Of a stretch of DNA of 28,209 nt, positions 15,331-23,153 are shown piece after piece (position 1 is the stretch's first letter; each line of letters begins with the position of its first letter). A model generated the notes under the pieces. That model searched no databases and was not told where the DNA came from. It saw only the letters and a program-made list of their open reading frames with translations. This DNA is from an uncultured Ruminococcus sp. (GTDB lineage: Bacteria; Bacillota; Clostridia; Oscillospirales; Ruminococcaceae): contig UQDR01000024.1 in NCBI GenBank assembly GCA_900539835.1, positions 1-28,209 of the forward strand. The letters are read 5' to 3'. Position numbers and translations under genes: made by a program.

Positions 15331-17210
15331 TTCATTCTTTTCTGCTGTTCAAGATAAATGAGCAAAACGTTTATGTCCGCAGGGTTAACACCTGAAATAC
15401 GGCTTGCCTGTCCAACACTTAAAGGCTTTATTTTATTCAGCTTTTCTATTGCCTCAAGTCTTAAGCCTTTAATCTGTGAGTAATCCGTATCAGGATCAAG
15501 TGACTTCTTCTCTAATTTACGCATAGCCTCAACCTGTTCAAGCTGAATTTTTATATATCCCTCATATTTTATCTGAAGCTCAACCTGTTCCTTTACCTGT
15601 TCAGGCAATTCCGGACGGTCAGGATCAATAAAATTCAATCCTTCGTATGAAAGCTGAGGACGGCGTATTAGCTGTGCCAACTTAATTCCTGAAGATATCG
15701 GCTCTGTTCCGCATTCTTCAAGATATCCGTTAAGCTCTTTTGACGGACCTAAATTTACATTCCAAACCCGGGTTATCTCCTTGTCAATAAGTGCAAGCTT
15801 ATTCTGCAAAGCCTCAAAACGCTCGTCAGAAATAAGTCCTATCTTATGACCTGTGGGAGTAAGTCTAATGTCAGCATTATCCTGCCTTAAAAGTAAGCGG
15901 TATTCACTTCTTGATGTAAGCATTCTGTATGGATCAAGACAGCCTTTTGTCACCAAATCATCTATAAGCGTTCCTATATATGAGGACGCTCTGTCAAGAA
16001 TTAAAGGCTCTTTTCCTGCAATTTTCAGCGATGCGTTAATTCCTGCAATTAAACCTTGTGCGGCAGCTTCCTCATAACCTGAAGTGCCGTTAAACTGTCC
16101 TGCACCGTAAAGTCCTGAAATTGCCTTAAATTCTAAAGTCGGGGCAAGCTCTGTGGGGTCGCAGCAATCATATTCGATTGCATATGCGTTTCGCATGATC
16201 TCTACATTTTCAAGCCCTTTTATTGTACGCAGGAACTTTATCTGTACATCCTCAGGCAGTGACGACGACATTCCCTGAAGATAATATTCATCAGTATCCA
16301 ACCCCATAGGCTCAATAAAAAGCTGATGCCTTGGCTTGTCAGGGAACCGCATAATTTTGTCTTCGATCGACGGGCAATATCTCGGACCTATTCCCTCTAT
16401 TCTTCCTGAATACATGGGGGAACGGTGAATGTTTTCTCTTATCACCCTGTGAGTTTCATCATTTGTATAAGCAATATAACATGAAACTGTATTTTTCAGC
16501 TCATTATTGTTGTCAAATGCAAAAGGTGTAATTTTTTCATCACCCTCCTGCTTTTCAAGAACATCAAAATTAATTGAACGTCTGTGAACTCTTGCAGGAG
16601 TTCCCGTCTTAAATCTGCGGAGAGAAACACCGACTTCTTTCAGCGAATCCGAAAGGTGAACCGCAGGCATTACATTGTCAGGTCCTCCTGAATAAGAACA
16701 GTCACCCACATGAATCGTACCGTTAAGGTAAGTACCCCCTGCAATAATTACAGCCTTTGCGTCATATCTGTTGCCAAGCCTTGTAATGACACCTGTTATC
16801 TTGTTGTTGTCAACTATAACCTCACAGATTTCATCCTGCTTTATGTTAAGATTCTCTTGTCTTTCAAGAGCCTTTTTCATATAAGTGTGATATTTTACTC
16901 TGTCTGACTGAACTCTCAAGCTGTGTACCGCAGGACCTTTTCCCCTGTTGAGTATACGGCTCTGTAGGAAAGTTGCGTCCGCAGCTCTTCCCATTTCACC
17001 GCCGAGAGCGTCAATTTCACGGACAAGATGTCCCTTCGCTGTTCCGCCTATTGATGGGTTGCAGGGCATATTTGCAATTCCGTCTAAAGTTAACGTGAAA
17101 ATTGCGGTTTTCATGCCCAGCCTTGCCGCAGAAAGTGCAGCCTCACAGCCTGCATGACCTGCTCCAACTACAATAACATCAAAAGAGCCTAATATATTTT
17201 GATTTTCCAT
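15327..17210 (-). CDS. mnmG: tRNA uridine-5-carboxymethylaminomethyl(34) synthesis enzyme MnmG (GidA)
   Basis: This protein of about 627 residues is the FAD-dependent partner of MnmE. The complex places the carboxymethylaminomethyl group on U34 of tRNAs that read split codon boxes. The N-terminal dinucleotide fold VIVVGAGHAGCEAALSAARLG binds FAD. MPCNPSIGGTAKGHLVREID and GPRYCPSIEDKIMRFPDK carry the two conserved redox cysteines. The C-terminal helical region ends with VGQASRISGVNPADI. Start: the frame extends to GTG at 17219, but AAGGTGG sits just before ATG 17210, so I prefer that. mnmE is not in the window, and it is usually adjacent in this phylum. No strong own promoter is visible upstream; the toxin-antitoxin-like locus sits directly 5' and reads toward it on the same strand. 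Confidence 0.97.
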   Translation of the reverse strand: MENQNILGSFDVIVVGAGHAGCEAALSAARLGMKTAIFTLTLDGIANMPCNPSIGGTAKGHLVREIDALGGEMGRAADATFLQSRILNRGKGPAVHSLRVQSDRVKYHTYMKKALERQENLNIKQDEICEVIVDNNKITGVITRLGNRYDAKAVIIAGGTYLNGTIHVGDCSYSGGPDNVMPAVHLSDSLKEVGVSLRRFKTGTPARVHRRSINFDVLEKQEGDEKITPFAFDNNNELKNTVSCYIAYTNDETHRVIRENIHRSPMYSGRIEGIGPRYCPSIEDKIMRFPDKPRHQLFIEPMGLDTDEYYLQGMSSSLPEDVQIKFLRTIKGLENVEIMRNAYAIEYDCCDPTELAPTLEFKAISGLYGAGQFNGTSGYEEAAAQGLIAGINASLKIAGKEPLILDRASSYIGTLIDDLVTKGCLDPYRMLTSRSEYRLLLRQDNADIRLTPTGHKIGLISDERFEALQNKLALIDKEITRVWNVNLGPSKELNGYLEECGTEPISSGIKLAQLIRRPQLSYEGLNFIDPDRPELPEQVKEQVELQIKYEGYIKIQLEQVEAMRKLEKKSLDPDTDYSQIKGLRLEAIEKLNKIKPLSVGQASRISGVNPADINVLLIYLEQQKRMN

Positions 17211-17243
17211 TGATTCCACCTTGTATTTATCTATAATTTCAAC

Positions 17244-17271
17244 TTGACAATTTATTTTTTTGTGTTATAAT
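17244..17271 (+). promoter_or_regulatory. Promoter of the predicted antisense RNA
   Basis: TTGACA (17244-17249) and TATAAT (17266-17271) are both perfect, 16 nt apart, on +. No + strand ORF follows. The first stop signal is the hairpin with T-run at 17343-17380, so the product would be an RNA of about 100 nt. Confidence 0.85.
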
Positions 17272-17277
17272 ATAAAT

Positions 17278-17382
17278 ATAAAAGGGGTACTGCACAGCTT
17301 TTACAGCTTAGCGGTTTACCTCCATGACGTTTAATTTAAATATAACCGTCCTTTGGCAGAAGGGCGGTTATTTCTTTTTATT
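17278..17382 (+). ncRNA. Predicted antisense RNA (antitoxin of a type I toxin-antitoxin locus)
   Basis: The boundaries are inferred: about 7 nt after the TATAAT at 17266-17271 to the end of the T-run after the hairpin at 17343-17370. The RNA is antisense to the 3' part of the toxin transcript, covering the last few codons (17368-17382) and its 3' untranslated region. This geometry is that of txpA/RatA-like type I pairs, where overlapping 3' ends anneal and the duplex is degraded. It also carries ACCTCCAT (17318-17325), complementary to the toxin SD on the other strand (17465-17472), so a second contact is possible. There is no coding potential. Transcription itself is not proven by sequence. 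Confidence 0.7.
17343..17380. terminator. Terminator hairpin shared by the toxin and antisense RNA region
   Basis: TAACCGTCCTT (17343-17353) pairs with AAGGGCGGTTA (17360-17370), 11 bp with one G-T pair. On + it is followed by TTTCTTTTTATT, a good terminator for the antisense RNA. On - one pair becomes C-A and only TATATTT follows, so it is weaker there and the toxin mRNA may read on toward 17280. Confidence 0.75.
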
Positions 17383-17457
17383 ATTGCAAATTGTCACCAT
17401 TATGGCAACTATGTTTGTTATCAAAAGTAATAATGTAAGAACTTCTATAACGCTCAT
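17368..17457 (-). CDS. Small hydrophobic peptide, putative type I (holin-like) toxin
   Basis: This gene of 29 codons begins MSVIEVLTLLLLI, continues with a second hydrophobic half (TNIVAIMVTI) and ends CNNKKK. One transmembrane helix with a short acidic N-terminus and a Lys-rich tail, and the M-S-V-x-E-x-L-x-L start, match the putative holin-like toxin group (Hol_Tox type) and other Firmicute type I toxins in layout. Reasons to believe it is a gene: a textbook SD (GGAGG, 8 nt before ATG), its own perfect promoter 92 nt upstream, and an antisense promoter facing it. The SD is held in a 6-bp hairpin (17466-17481). Expected action is insertion into the cell membrane when over-expressed; this is family knowledge, not shown here. 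It would be missed by ordinary gene callers because of its size. Confidence 0.75.
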   Translation of the reverse strand: MSVIEVLTLLLLITNIVAIMVTICNNKKK

Positions 17458-17465
17458 ATTGCTCA

Positions 17466-17481
17466 CCTCCATTTCTGGAGG
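17466..17481 (-). promoter_or_regulatory. SD-sequestering hairpin in the toxin leader
   Basis: Read on -, CCTCCA-GAAA-TGGAGG is a perfect 6-bp stem closed by a GNRA-type tetraloop. The right arm contains the GGAGG SD of the 29-codon gene, so the folded mRNA is translationally closed, as is usual in type I toxin mRNAs. Further short hairpins (GTACAG/CTGTAC and TTTAAAA/TTTTAAA) lie nearer the 5' end of the leader. Confidence 0.75.
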
Positions 17482-17548
17482 AAGATTTAAACCGCCAATT
17501 TAAAACATAGTTTTAAATTTACCGCTGTATGTACAGTACCTGCTGTAC

Positions 17549-17577
17549 ATTATATCATTATTCTATTATCATGTCAA
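17549..17577 (-). promoter_or_regulatory. Consensus promoter of the small toxin gene
   Basis: On -, TTGACA (complement of 17572-17577) and TATAAT (complement of 17549-17554) are separated by exactly 17 nt; all twelve positions match consensus. The predicted start near 17542 gives a leader of about 85 nt. Confidence 0.88.
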
Positions 17578-17636
17578 ATAATAGTCACACACATATCTAA
17601 TTAACAATTCATTCCTGATAAACAGACCATTTTCAA

Positions 17637-18479
17637 TTAGATTTCTGCGCTTGCATGCCTTGTTACATGACAGCCGACATTTACCGAAACAGGCAAACCT
17701 GCGATATGAGTCGGAGCTTCCTCAATGTTTACAGCAAGACAGGTTTGTGTTCCGCCAAACCCCTGAGGACCGATACCAAGCTTGTTTATTTTATCAAGTA
17801 TTTTCTGCTCAAGGTCAGCATAGAGAGCCTTTGGATTACGCTGTGAAACAGGTCGGCAAAGTGCCTTCTTTGCAAGATAAGCACACTTTTCAAAGTCGCC
17901 GCCAATGCCGACTCCAATAACTATCGGCGGACAAGGATTTGACCCTGCTGCCGCACAGACGCTTACAACCCAGTCAATAATTTCATCTGTTGTAACCGAC
18001 GGCGTCATCATTTTTAGCTGCGACATGTTTTCACTGCCGAAGCCTTTAGGTGCAACAGTAATTTTGACCTTATCTCCGTCAATATATTTTAAATGAACCA
18101 CAGGGGGAGTGTTGTCACCGCTGTTCACCCTTTCAAGAGGGTCTGAAACAACAGAACACCTCAGTTTTCCCTCAGTATATCCACGGGAAACACCTTTGTT
18201 TATTGCTTCGTTTATTGAACCGCCAACAAAGTGAACATCCTGACCCACTTCCATGAAAATTACAGCCATTCCACAGTCCTGACAAATTGGAATGATCTCG
18301 TCCTTTGCAACGTCAATATTTCTTATGATATCGTCAAAAACGCTTTGCCCAACAGAAGATTTTTCTTGTTTAGCACTGCATTTTATGCATTGCTCCATAT
18401 CCTTAGGAAGATAAAGATTCGCCTTAATGCATAAATCTCTTATGACATTTTCTATTTCAATGACATTGATTTCTCTCAT
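17637..18479 (-). CDS. Fumarate hydratase class I, alpha subunit (N-terminal-type half)
   Basis: This 280-residue protein has the length of the stand-alone alpha subunits of two-subunit class I fumarases and L-tartrate dehydratases. These bind an oxygen-sensitive [4Fe-4S] cluster and interconvert fumarate and malate. Conserved cysteine-bearing blocks are seen: IPICQDCGMAVIF (about residue 66), AAGSNPCPPIVIGVGIGG (about 190), and GPQGFGGTQTCLAVNIE (about 240), with SENMSQLKMMTP between them. The beta subunit, normally the next gene, is absent: downstream on this strand lies the toxin-antitoxin-like locus, and no beta-like ORF occurs in the window. The gene follows the amidohydrolase by 17 bp, so they are probably co-transcribed. 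Fumarase and tartrate dehydratase alpha subunits are hard to tell apart; fumarase is the default. Confidence 0.9.
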   Translation of the reverse strand: MREINVIEIENVIRDLCIKANLYLPKDMEQCIKCSAKQEKSSVGQSVFDDIIRNIDVAKDEIIPICQDCGMAVIFMEVGQDVHFVGGSINEAINKGVSRGYTEGKLRCSVVSDPLERVNSGDNTPPVVHLKYIDGDKVKITVAPKGFGSENMSQLKMMTPSVTTDEIIDWVVSVCAAAGSNPCPPIVIGVGIGGDFEKCAYLAKKALCRPVSQRNPKALYADLEQKILDKINKLGIGPQGFGGTQTCLAVNIEEAPTHIAGLPVSVNVGCHVTRHASAEI

Positions 18480-18496
18480 AATTATGATCCTTTCTC

Positions 18497-19654
18497 TTAT
18501 TCCTCAAAAACCTTTCTGCCGTTAATAAATACCATTATAGGTGAATTCATCACCTCAAAAGGATAATCCTTGAACAGAACGAAATCTGCGTCCTTGCCCT
18601 TTTCAACAGAACCAACCCTGTCCTCAATTCCTGCAATTTCCGCAGCATTGACAGTAACTGTTTCAAGAGCAGAATCCCTGTCAAGACCACTTTTTACCGC
18701 AATTCCTACGCTTATGGGAAGATACTGAATCGGAATTTCAGAATGATCTGTGCAAATTGCAGTTTTTATTCCTGCTCTGTTGAGAATTCCGGCATTTTCA
18801 GGCGTAATGTTTGCAAGCTCCGGCTTGCATGGGTCGCATATAATCGGACCGATAATAGCTGTTGCATTTTCTTCTTTCAGTTCATCAGCAATAAGATGCC
18901 CGTCAGTGCAGTGAACAAGAGTATATTTTAATCCAAACTCTTTTGCAATGCGAATAGCTGTGAAAATATCATCAGCTCTGTGACAGTGAAAATGTGCCTT
19001 AACTTTACCTTCAAGTAACGGTATGAGCGATTCGGATTTAATATCAAAATCAGGAGCATCATCTCCGCTCTGTTCTGCCGATGTCTTGTCCTCCATATAC
19101 CTTTTAGCCTTGAATAAAGCTTCTCTGATGATTCCTGCCACTGCCATTCTTGTGCATGGTGATTCATCACGGTTCATATAGGTCATCTTTGGGTTTTCAC
19201 CCATAGAAAACTTCATGCCGACCGTTTTAATTATCATTTTGTCAATACGCTTTCCGACAGTCTTTACTGCGGCGATATCCCCCGCAACAGGGTTCATTGA
19301 CCCGGGGGAAACAATTGCTGTTGTTATACCTGCCCTGACCGCCTCGTTAAAGCTTGTATCCATCGGATTTATTCCGTCAGCTATCCTGAGCTGTGAGGCT
19401 GTCGGGTCGGACTCTTCGTTAAAGTCCTCACTTTCAACTCCCACACCGTTAGTTGTCAGTCCTAGGTGAGTGTGAGCGTCAATAAAACCCGGATAAAGAC
19501 TTGCGCCATAACCGTCAAAATCATTATCGTCTATGCATTCAGGCATGCCTACACCGATTTCGGTAATTATACCGTTTTCAAAGCTGACAAACCCGTTTTC
19601 AATAATCTCTCGGTCAGCATTCATTGTATATATTTTAACGTTATATATTGTCAT
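18497..19654 (-). CDS. Amidohydrolase (imidazolonepropionase-like family)
   Basis: This 385-residue metal-dependent hydrolase has a TIM-barrel core. Metal-site motifs are in order: PGFIDAHTHLG (His61, His63), AHFHCHRADD, YTLVHCTDGH and AICTDHSEIP. The C-terminus shows the typical VEKGKDADFVLFKDYPFE of the amidohydrolase-1 group. It resembles uncharacterised imidazolonepropionase-like amidohydrolases common in clostridia. The substrate cannot be named, and no histidine-degradation genes lie nearby. The SD AAAAGGGG precedes ATG. It is the first gene of a two-gene unit with the fumarase alpha subunit, an association that gives no obvious pathway. Confidence 0.88.
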   Translation of the reverse strand: MTIYNVKIYTMNADREIIENGFVSFENGIITEIGVGMPECIDDNDFDGYGASLYPGFIDAHTHLGLTTNGVGVESEDFNEESDPTASQLRIADGINPMDTSFNEAVRAGITTAIVSPGSMNPVAGDIAAVKTVGKRIDKMIIKTVGMKFSMGENPKMTYMNRDESPCTRMAVAGIIREALFKAKRYMEDKTSAEQSGDDAPDFDIKSESLIPLLEGKVKAHFHCHRADDIFTAIRIAKEFGLKYTLVHCTDGHLIADELKEENATAIIGPIICDPCKPELANITPENAGILNRAGIKTAICTDHSEIPIQYLPISVGIAVKSGLDRDSALETVTVNAAEIAGIEDRVGSVEKGKDADFVLFKDYPFEVMNSPIMVFINGRKVFEE

Positions 19655-19772
19655 AAAATCAATCCCCTTTTATTCAATTGAAAGTAGACAGCTGACAATG
19701 CACAATTCACAATTGTTAATAACATGTTTACGTGAGCTGTAAGAAGCAAGAACTGAACTTTAAAGATAAGAT

Positions 19773-19799
19773 GTAGGGGACGGCGTCCTCGACGTCCCG
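19773..19799. repeat. Dispersed intergenic repeat, type A copy 3
   Basis: This 27-bp sequence is identical to 11746-11772 and 11816-11842, in the same orientation. It lies in the non-coding region 19655-19935 between the amidohydrolase and dut, together with a type B copy 35 bp downstream. I see no gene in that region. Confidence 0.9.
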
Positions 19800-19834
19800 A
19801 AAAAAATTAACATAAACTTTTAAAGAGTTGTCAT

Positions 19835-19872
19835 GTCGGCGTAAAGCCGTCCCCTACACCGATTTTGCAAAC
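19835..19872. repeat. Dispersed intergenic repeat, type B copy 1
   Basis: The core is GTCGGCGTAAAGCCG followed by TCCCCTACACCGATTTTGC. A diverged copy lies at 28051-28089. Read on -, it begins with the same head (GCAAAATCGGTGTAGGGGAC) that precedes the type A units, then carries a different tail with GGC/GCC arms. Confidence 0.85.
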
Positions 19873-19935
19873 ATTCCACAGCGAGGTCAAAGCCTTGTAC
19901 CTCACAAACAGATAACGTGATTTACCCCGTGCGGG

Positions 19936-20370
19936 CTAACACCCTGTCGAACCAAATCCACCAGCACCACGAGTTGTGTCTGAAAGCTCTGTTACTTCCT
20001 TAACTTCCGGCGTGAAAACAGGAGCAATAACAAGCTGTGCTATCCTGTCACCGCATTTTATTTCATAGTCATCATTGCTTGAATTATGCAAAGCAACTAT
20101 AATCTCACCACGATAATCCCAGTCAACAACCCCAACACAGTTAGCAGGGGCAAGTCCGAATTTTGTTGCCATTGAGCTTCTTGCGTAAATCAGCAGAACA
20201 ACATTTTTATCTCCCTCAATTTCAGCTGAAATACCTGTGTGAACCTTTGCGGTTTCTCCGCTTTTTACTACTATATCCTCAGCACTGCAAAGATCATATC
20301 CTGCGCTGAATTCTGTTTGTCTTTGTGGAATTGTCGCTTTTTCATTTAACTTTTTTATAAGTAATCTCAT
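19936..20370 (-). CDS. dut: dUTP diphosphatase (trimeric dUTPase)
   Basis: This 144-residue enzyme hydrolyses dUTP to dUMP and diphosphate, protecting DNA from uracil and feeding thymidylate synthesis. All five motifs are visible: 1 AGYDLCSA (about 24-31), 2 YARSSMA, 3 GVVDWDYRGEI with the catalytic Asp and uracil-gating Tyr, 4 RIAQLVIAP, and 5 RGAGGFGSTG at the C-terminus that closes over the phosphates. Length is normal. A Trp between the two Asp residues of motif 3 is less usual than Ser, Ala or Glu. The ATG directly abuts the stop of the U32 gene and its SD (GAGGAG) lies inside that gene, so it is the last gene of the zapA operon. Confidence 0.96.
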   Translation of the reverse strand: MRLLIKKLNEKATIPQRQTEFSAGYDLCSAEDIVVKSGETAKVHTGISAEIEGDKNVVLLIYARSSMATKFGLAPANCVGVVDWDYRGEIIVALHNSSNDDYEIKCGDRIAQLVIAPVFTPEVKEVTELSDTTRGAGGFGSTGC

Positions 20371-22422
20371 TTATTTAACTCCTCTGTAATACAATCCTCT
20401 TGTGATCTTTTCAAGTCCTGAAGAAGCTTTGTTTTCATATAATGAAATAATATCCCTAACTCTTTCAGGCGTCTCGTCATAAAAATCAAGACGCAGGAAA
20501 TCTGCATTAAAATCGTTCAGTTTATCAGCAAGATAAAGTACCTCAGAATTTAAAATCTCCACATATCCATGATTTTTACTGCATTTCACAGGAAATTCCC
20601 GCCCCGTTCTGTCAAATAGACTTTTCCTGCATTTATTACAGCACTGCGACTGCTTTATAGGACAATTTGCTGTCAGCATAAGAGGAAGTCTTCCGTAAGC
20701 TATGATACCAATAGGAATATCACTGCAAAGCCGGTTTATCTGGGATGCCTTTAGCTCAAATGAAACCACAGCGTCCTTAACATTTATTCGGGAAAGACCT
20801 TTCAATGCAAGGGAATTTGCAATATTAAATCCGAAATCCGCATGAATCTCCATGTTTAAATCTTTTCCCATGGAGATGTGTGCAATATTGGTACACATTA
20901 TCTTGTTTATGCCCGCTTCCTTCAGCTTTTTCAGCCGTTCAAAATCACCCTTCTCATTAAAAGTGAATCGTGGCATTGAAACGGCAATTTTATCTGTGTT
21001 TATACCTTTTTCTGCCGCCTGTTCAGCTAAACTCAACGGCATAATTATCATATCAAAACTTTGGATATCGACAAGGTCAAGCTGTCCAAGACTATTAACC
21101 GAAATTCTTATTTCAGGCTTTAAAACTCCTTGCCGTCTTGGGAAATCCAAAAACAGCTTATCTTCATCAAAAGGTACTGTTTGAGTAAAAAAATCTGCCC
21201 TTGCTATATCCAGCTTTTGCACCAGTTCACGTCTTGCGGAATTAAGCTGTGAGGCGGAAACCGCAGGCCTGCCGCTTATGTCAGCAGTCAGCTCTTTAAG
21301 TGAATAAATGGTATCCCCCAGCTTTGAAAGGTGCTTTTTCAGCATTTCCTCATCACATGGGCGATTTATGGCTGTTTGAGCAGCATCTCCCACAACATAA
21401 GCCTTTATGCCGTTTTCATCTGCTGCGGTAATTTCAATGGGTTTATTCTCCTCAATGAAACAATGAATTTTTATTTGACTGCGTTTATACTCTTTTCTGT
21501 AAAGCTCATGCAGCCTCGGCAGGGCTTTTGAAGTTGCGGCTACGTCCTCTTTTGTACGAGTGCCGAACATTTCTTTCCCGATTTTTCTTTTCAGATATCC
21601 ATCAGTAAAACCGCTTCTTGAAAACACATTTTCAAGAAGTGACAGGTCATAATCCTCATGTTTAGATTTATTTTTATAAGCATTTACCGCTGAAGCTACA
21701 TACTCCGGGCGTTTCATTCTGCCTTCAATTTTCAGTGAGCTTACCCCTGCTCCCTCAAGCCTGTCCGCAAAATCTATTCCGCACAAATCCTTTAGTGAAA
21801 GAACGTGATCTTCTTTGCCCTTGACAGGCGACATAGGCAAACGGCAGGGCTGTGCACAAAGTCCTCGGTTTGCACTTCTTGAACCGATAACTGCACTCAT
21901 ATAGCACTGTCCCGAAACAGACATGCACAATGCACCATGAATAAAAACTTCGGTTTCCAACGGAAGCCTTGATATTTCTGCTATTATTTCATAAGGCAGT
22001 TCTCTTGAAAGCACCACCCTTGAAAATCCCATTTCTTTTGCAGCCAGTGCCCCCCTTTGGGTGTGGATTGTCATTTGAGTTGAGCTGTGAATCTCCATTT
22101 GAGGGCAGCAGCTTCTGACAATTTCCACAAGAGCAAGGTCTTGGGTTATAAGTCCGTCAATACCCAGTTCACAGGCCGTTTTTACATATTCCGCACACTT
22201 TTCAAGCTGTTCGTCGGTAATCATTGTATTTACTGCAAGATACAGCCTTACATTGCGGACATGGCAGTCAGATACTGCTTTTTTCAGTTCTTCATATGAA
22301 AAGTTTGAAGCATTTTGTCTTGCTGAAAAGCTTTCACCGCCAAGATAAACTGCGTCCGCACCCGTCCTCAGAGCGGCATTCAAAGCCTCAGGGCTTCCGC
22401 AGGGCGCAAGAATTTCAGCCAT
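20371..22422 (-). CDS. Peptidase U32 family protein with DUF3656, RlhA-like
   Basis: This 683-residue protein has the U32 signature EVFIHGALCMSVSGQCYMS, with Cys166, Cys173, Cys189 and Cys193 forming the conserved four-cysteine set, and a central DUF3656-like region. The nearest studied relative in layout and length is E. coli RlhA (about 650 residues), which makes 5-hydroxycytidine at C2501 of 23S rRNA; the shorter TrhP acts on tRNA. Members named collagenase in older annotation are mostly RNA hydroxylation enzymes, so that is my preferred role by inference. A second cysteine cluster lies near residue 600 (CPIKQSQCCNKC). The gene shares one base with the zapA stop, as in many Firmicutes where zapA and U32 genes travel together. 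Confidence 0.88.
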   Translation of the reverse strand: MAEILAPCGSPEALNAALRTGADAVYLGGESFSARQNASNFSYEELKKAVSDCHVRNVRLYLAVNTMITDEQLEKCAEYVKTACELGIDGLITQDLALVEIVRSCCPQMEIHSSTQMTIHTQRGALAAKEMGFSRVVLSRELPYEIIAEISRLPLETEVFIHGALCMSVSGQCYMSAVIGSRSANRGLCAQPCRLPMSPVKGKEDHVLSLKDLCGIDFADRLEGAGVSSLKIEGRMKRPEYVASAVNAYKNKSKHEDYDLSLLENVFSRSGFTDGYLKRKIGKEMFGTRTKEDVAATSKALPRLHELYRKEYKRSQIKIHCFIEENKPIEITAADENGIKAYVVGDAAQTAINRPCDEEMLKKHLSKLGDTIYSLKELTADISGRPAVSASQLNSARRELVQKLDIARADFFTQTVPFDEDKLFLDFPRRQGVLKPEIRISVNSLGQLDLVDIQSFDMIIMPLSLAEQAAEKGINTDKIAVSMPRFTFNEKGDFERLKKLKEAGINKIMCTNIAHISMGKDLNMEIHADFGFNIANSLALKGLSRINVKDAVVSFELKASQINRLCSDIPIGIIAYGRLPLMLTANCPIKQSQCCNKCRKSLFDRTGREFPVKCSKNHGYVEILNSEVLYLADKLNDFNADFLRLDFYDETPERVRDIISLYENKASSGLEKITRGLYYRGVK

Positions 22423-22892
22423 TATAAATTCCTGTTACGGTTGCTCATCGCATTAAACGGAACGTTTGAGCCGCCGAGCGCTTTTTGAATATCCTGAGAG
22501 ATAATATCATTTGCACTTGTTTTGTCCTTGTCCGAAGAAAGCTTTGTTCTAAGCTTTACTTCTTTTTCAAGCTGAGCGATTTTTTCTTTAAGGGCTTCTG
22601 TCTGAGCGGCCGCCTCGTCAGCTCTGGCTTTCTGCTTTACCGCATCGTCAGCATAGTCTTTTATCTGTGATCTGATATTTTCTATGCTTTCTCTTGCTTT
22701 AACAAGCTCGTCATAAGTTTCAAGAGCAATAAGCGCAGCAGCGTCCTGATGAGACATCATCGTTTTAGAATTCATAAGCTGTGACATTCTGTGATTAAGC
22801 TCTTTTGCCAATTTATCAGTATACTCCTGAGATTCATCAGAAATAAGCCGATATTCCTTATTAAAGATTTTTACTGTCAATTCATTTTTCAT
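22422..22892 (-). CDS. zapA: Cell division protein ZapA
   Basis: This 156-residue protein has the ZapA N-terminal head (ELTVKIFNKEYRLISDES), then helices with HRMSQLMN and DAAALIALETYDELVKA. A long coiled coil (about 65-125, rich in Ala, Glu, Lys) and a disordered tail follow. ZapA binds FtsZ and bundles protofilaments at midcell. Firmicute ZapA is usually about 85-110 residues, so the C-terminal extension is longer than usual. It is the first gene of the zapA-U32-dut operon. The SD GGAGG is strong. A TATAAT minus-10 is seen on - (complement of 22934-22939) without a good minus-35. Confidence 0.88.
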   Translation of the reverse strand: MKNELTVKIFNKEYRLISDESQEYTDKLAKELNHRMSQLMNSKTMMSHQDAAALIALETYDELVKARESIENIRSQIKDYADDAVKQKARADEAAAQTEALKEKIAQLEKEVKLRTKLSSDKDKTSANDIISQDIQKALGGSNVPFNAMSNRNRNL

Positions 22893-23068
22893 TGTTACTT
22901 CCTCCTCACATAAAAATACATACTATTGAATATATTATACACTATTTATTATAAAAAGAAAAGAGCTTTTCTTAACTTTTTTACAGATGATTAATTTGTG
23001 TTATAAGATAAAAATTATTTCCTTAAAAGAGTTTACCGGTTTGGTATAAATTTATTTATAAAAAACTA

Positions 23069-23097
23069 TTCACTTTTTAAATAAAATGTGTTATACT
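23069..23097 (+). promoter_or_regulatory. Probable promoter of the activase operon
   Basis: TTCACT (23069-23074) and TATACT (23092-23097) are 17 nt apart, about 57 nt before the ATG at 23154. Both hexamers deviate from consensus, so strength is moderate at best. Confidence 0.5.
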
Positions 23098-23153
23098 TAT
23101 TAAGTATGTAAACTTTATATACATAGCGTTTTATTTAGAAAAGGGATGGTAAA

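Noticed and set aside
22959..22976. AAGAAAAG/CTTTTCTT palindrome upstream of zapA as a terminator
   Set aside because: The two arms leave only a 2-nt loop, so a full stem cannot form, and there is no gene whose transcript it would end; the A/T-rich symmetry is probably incidental.
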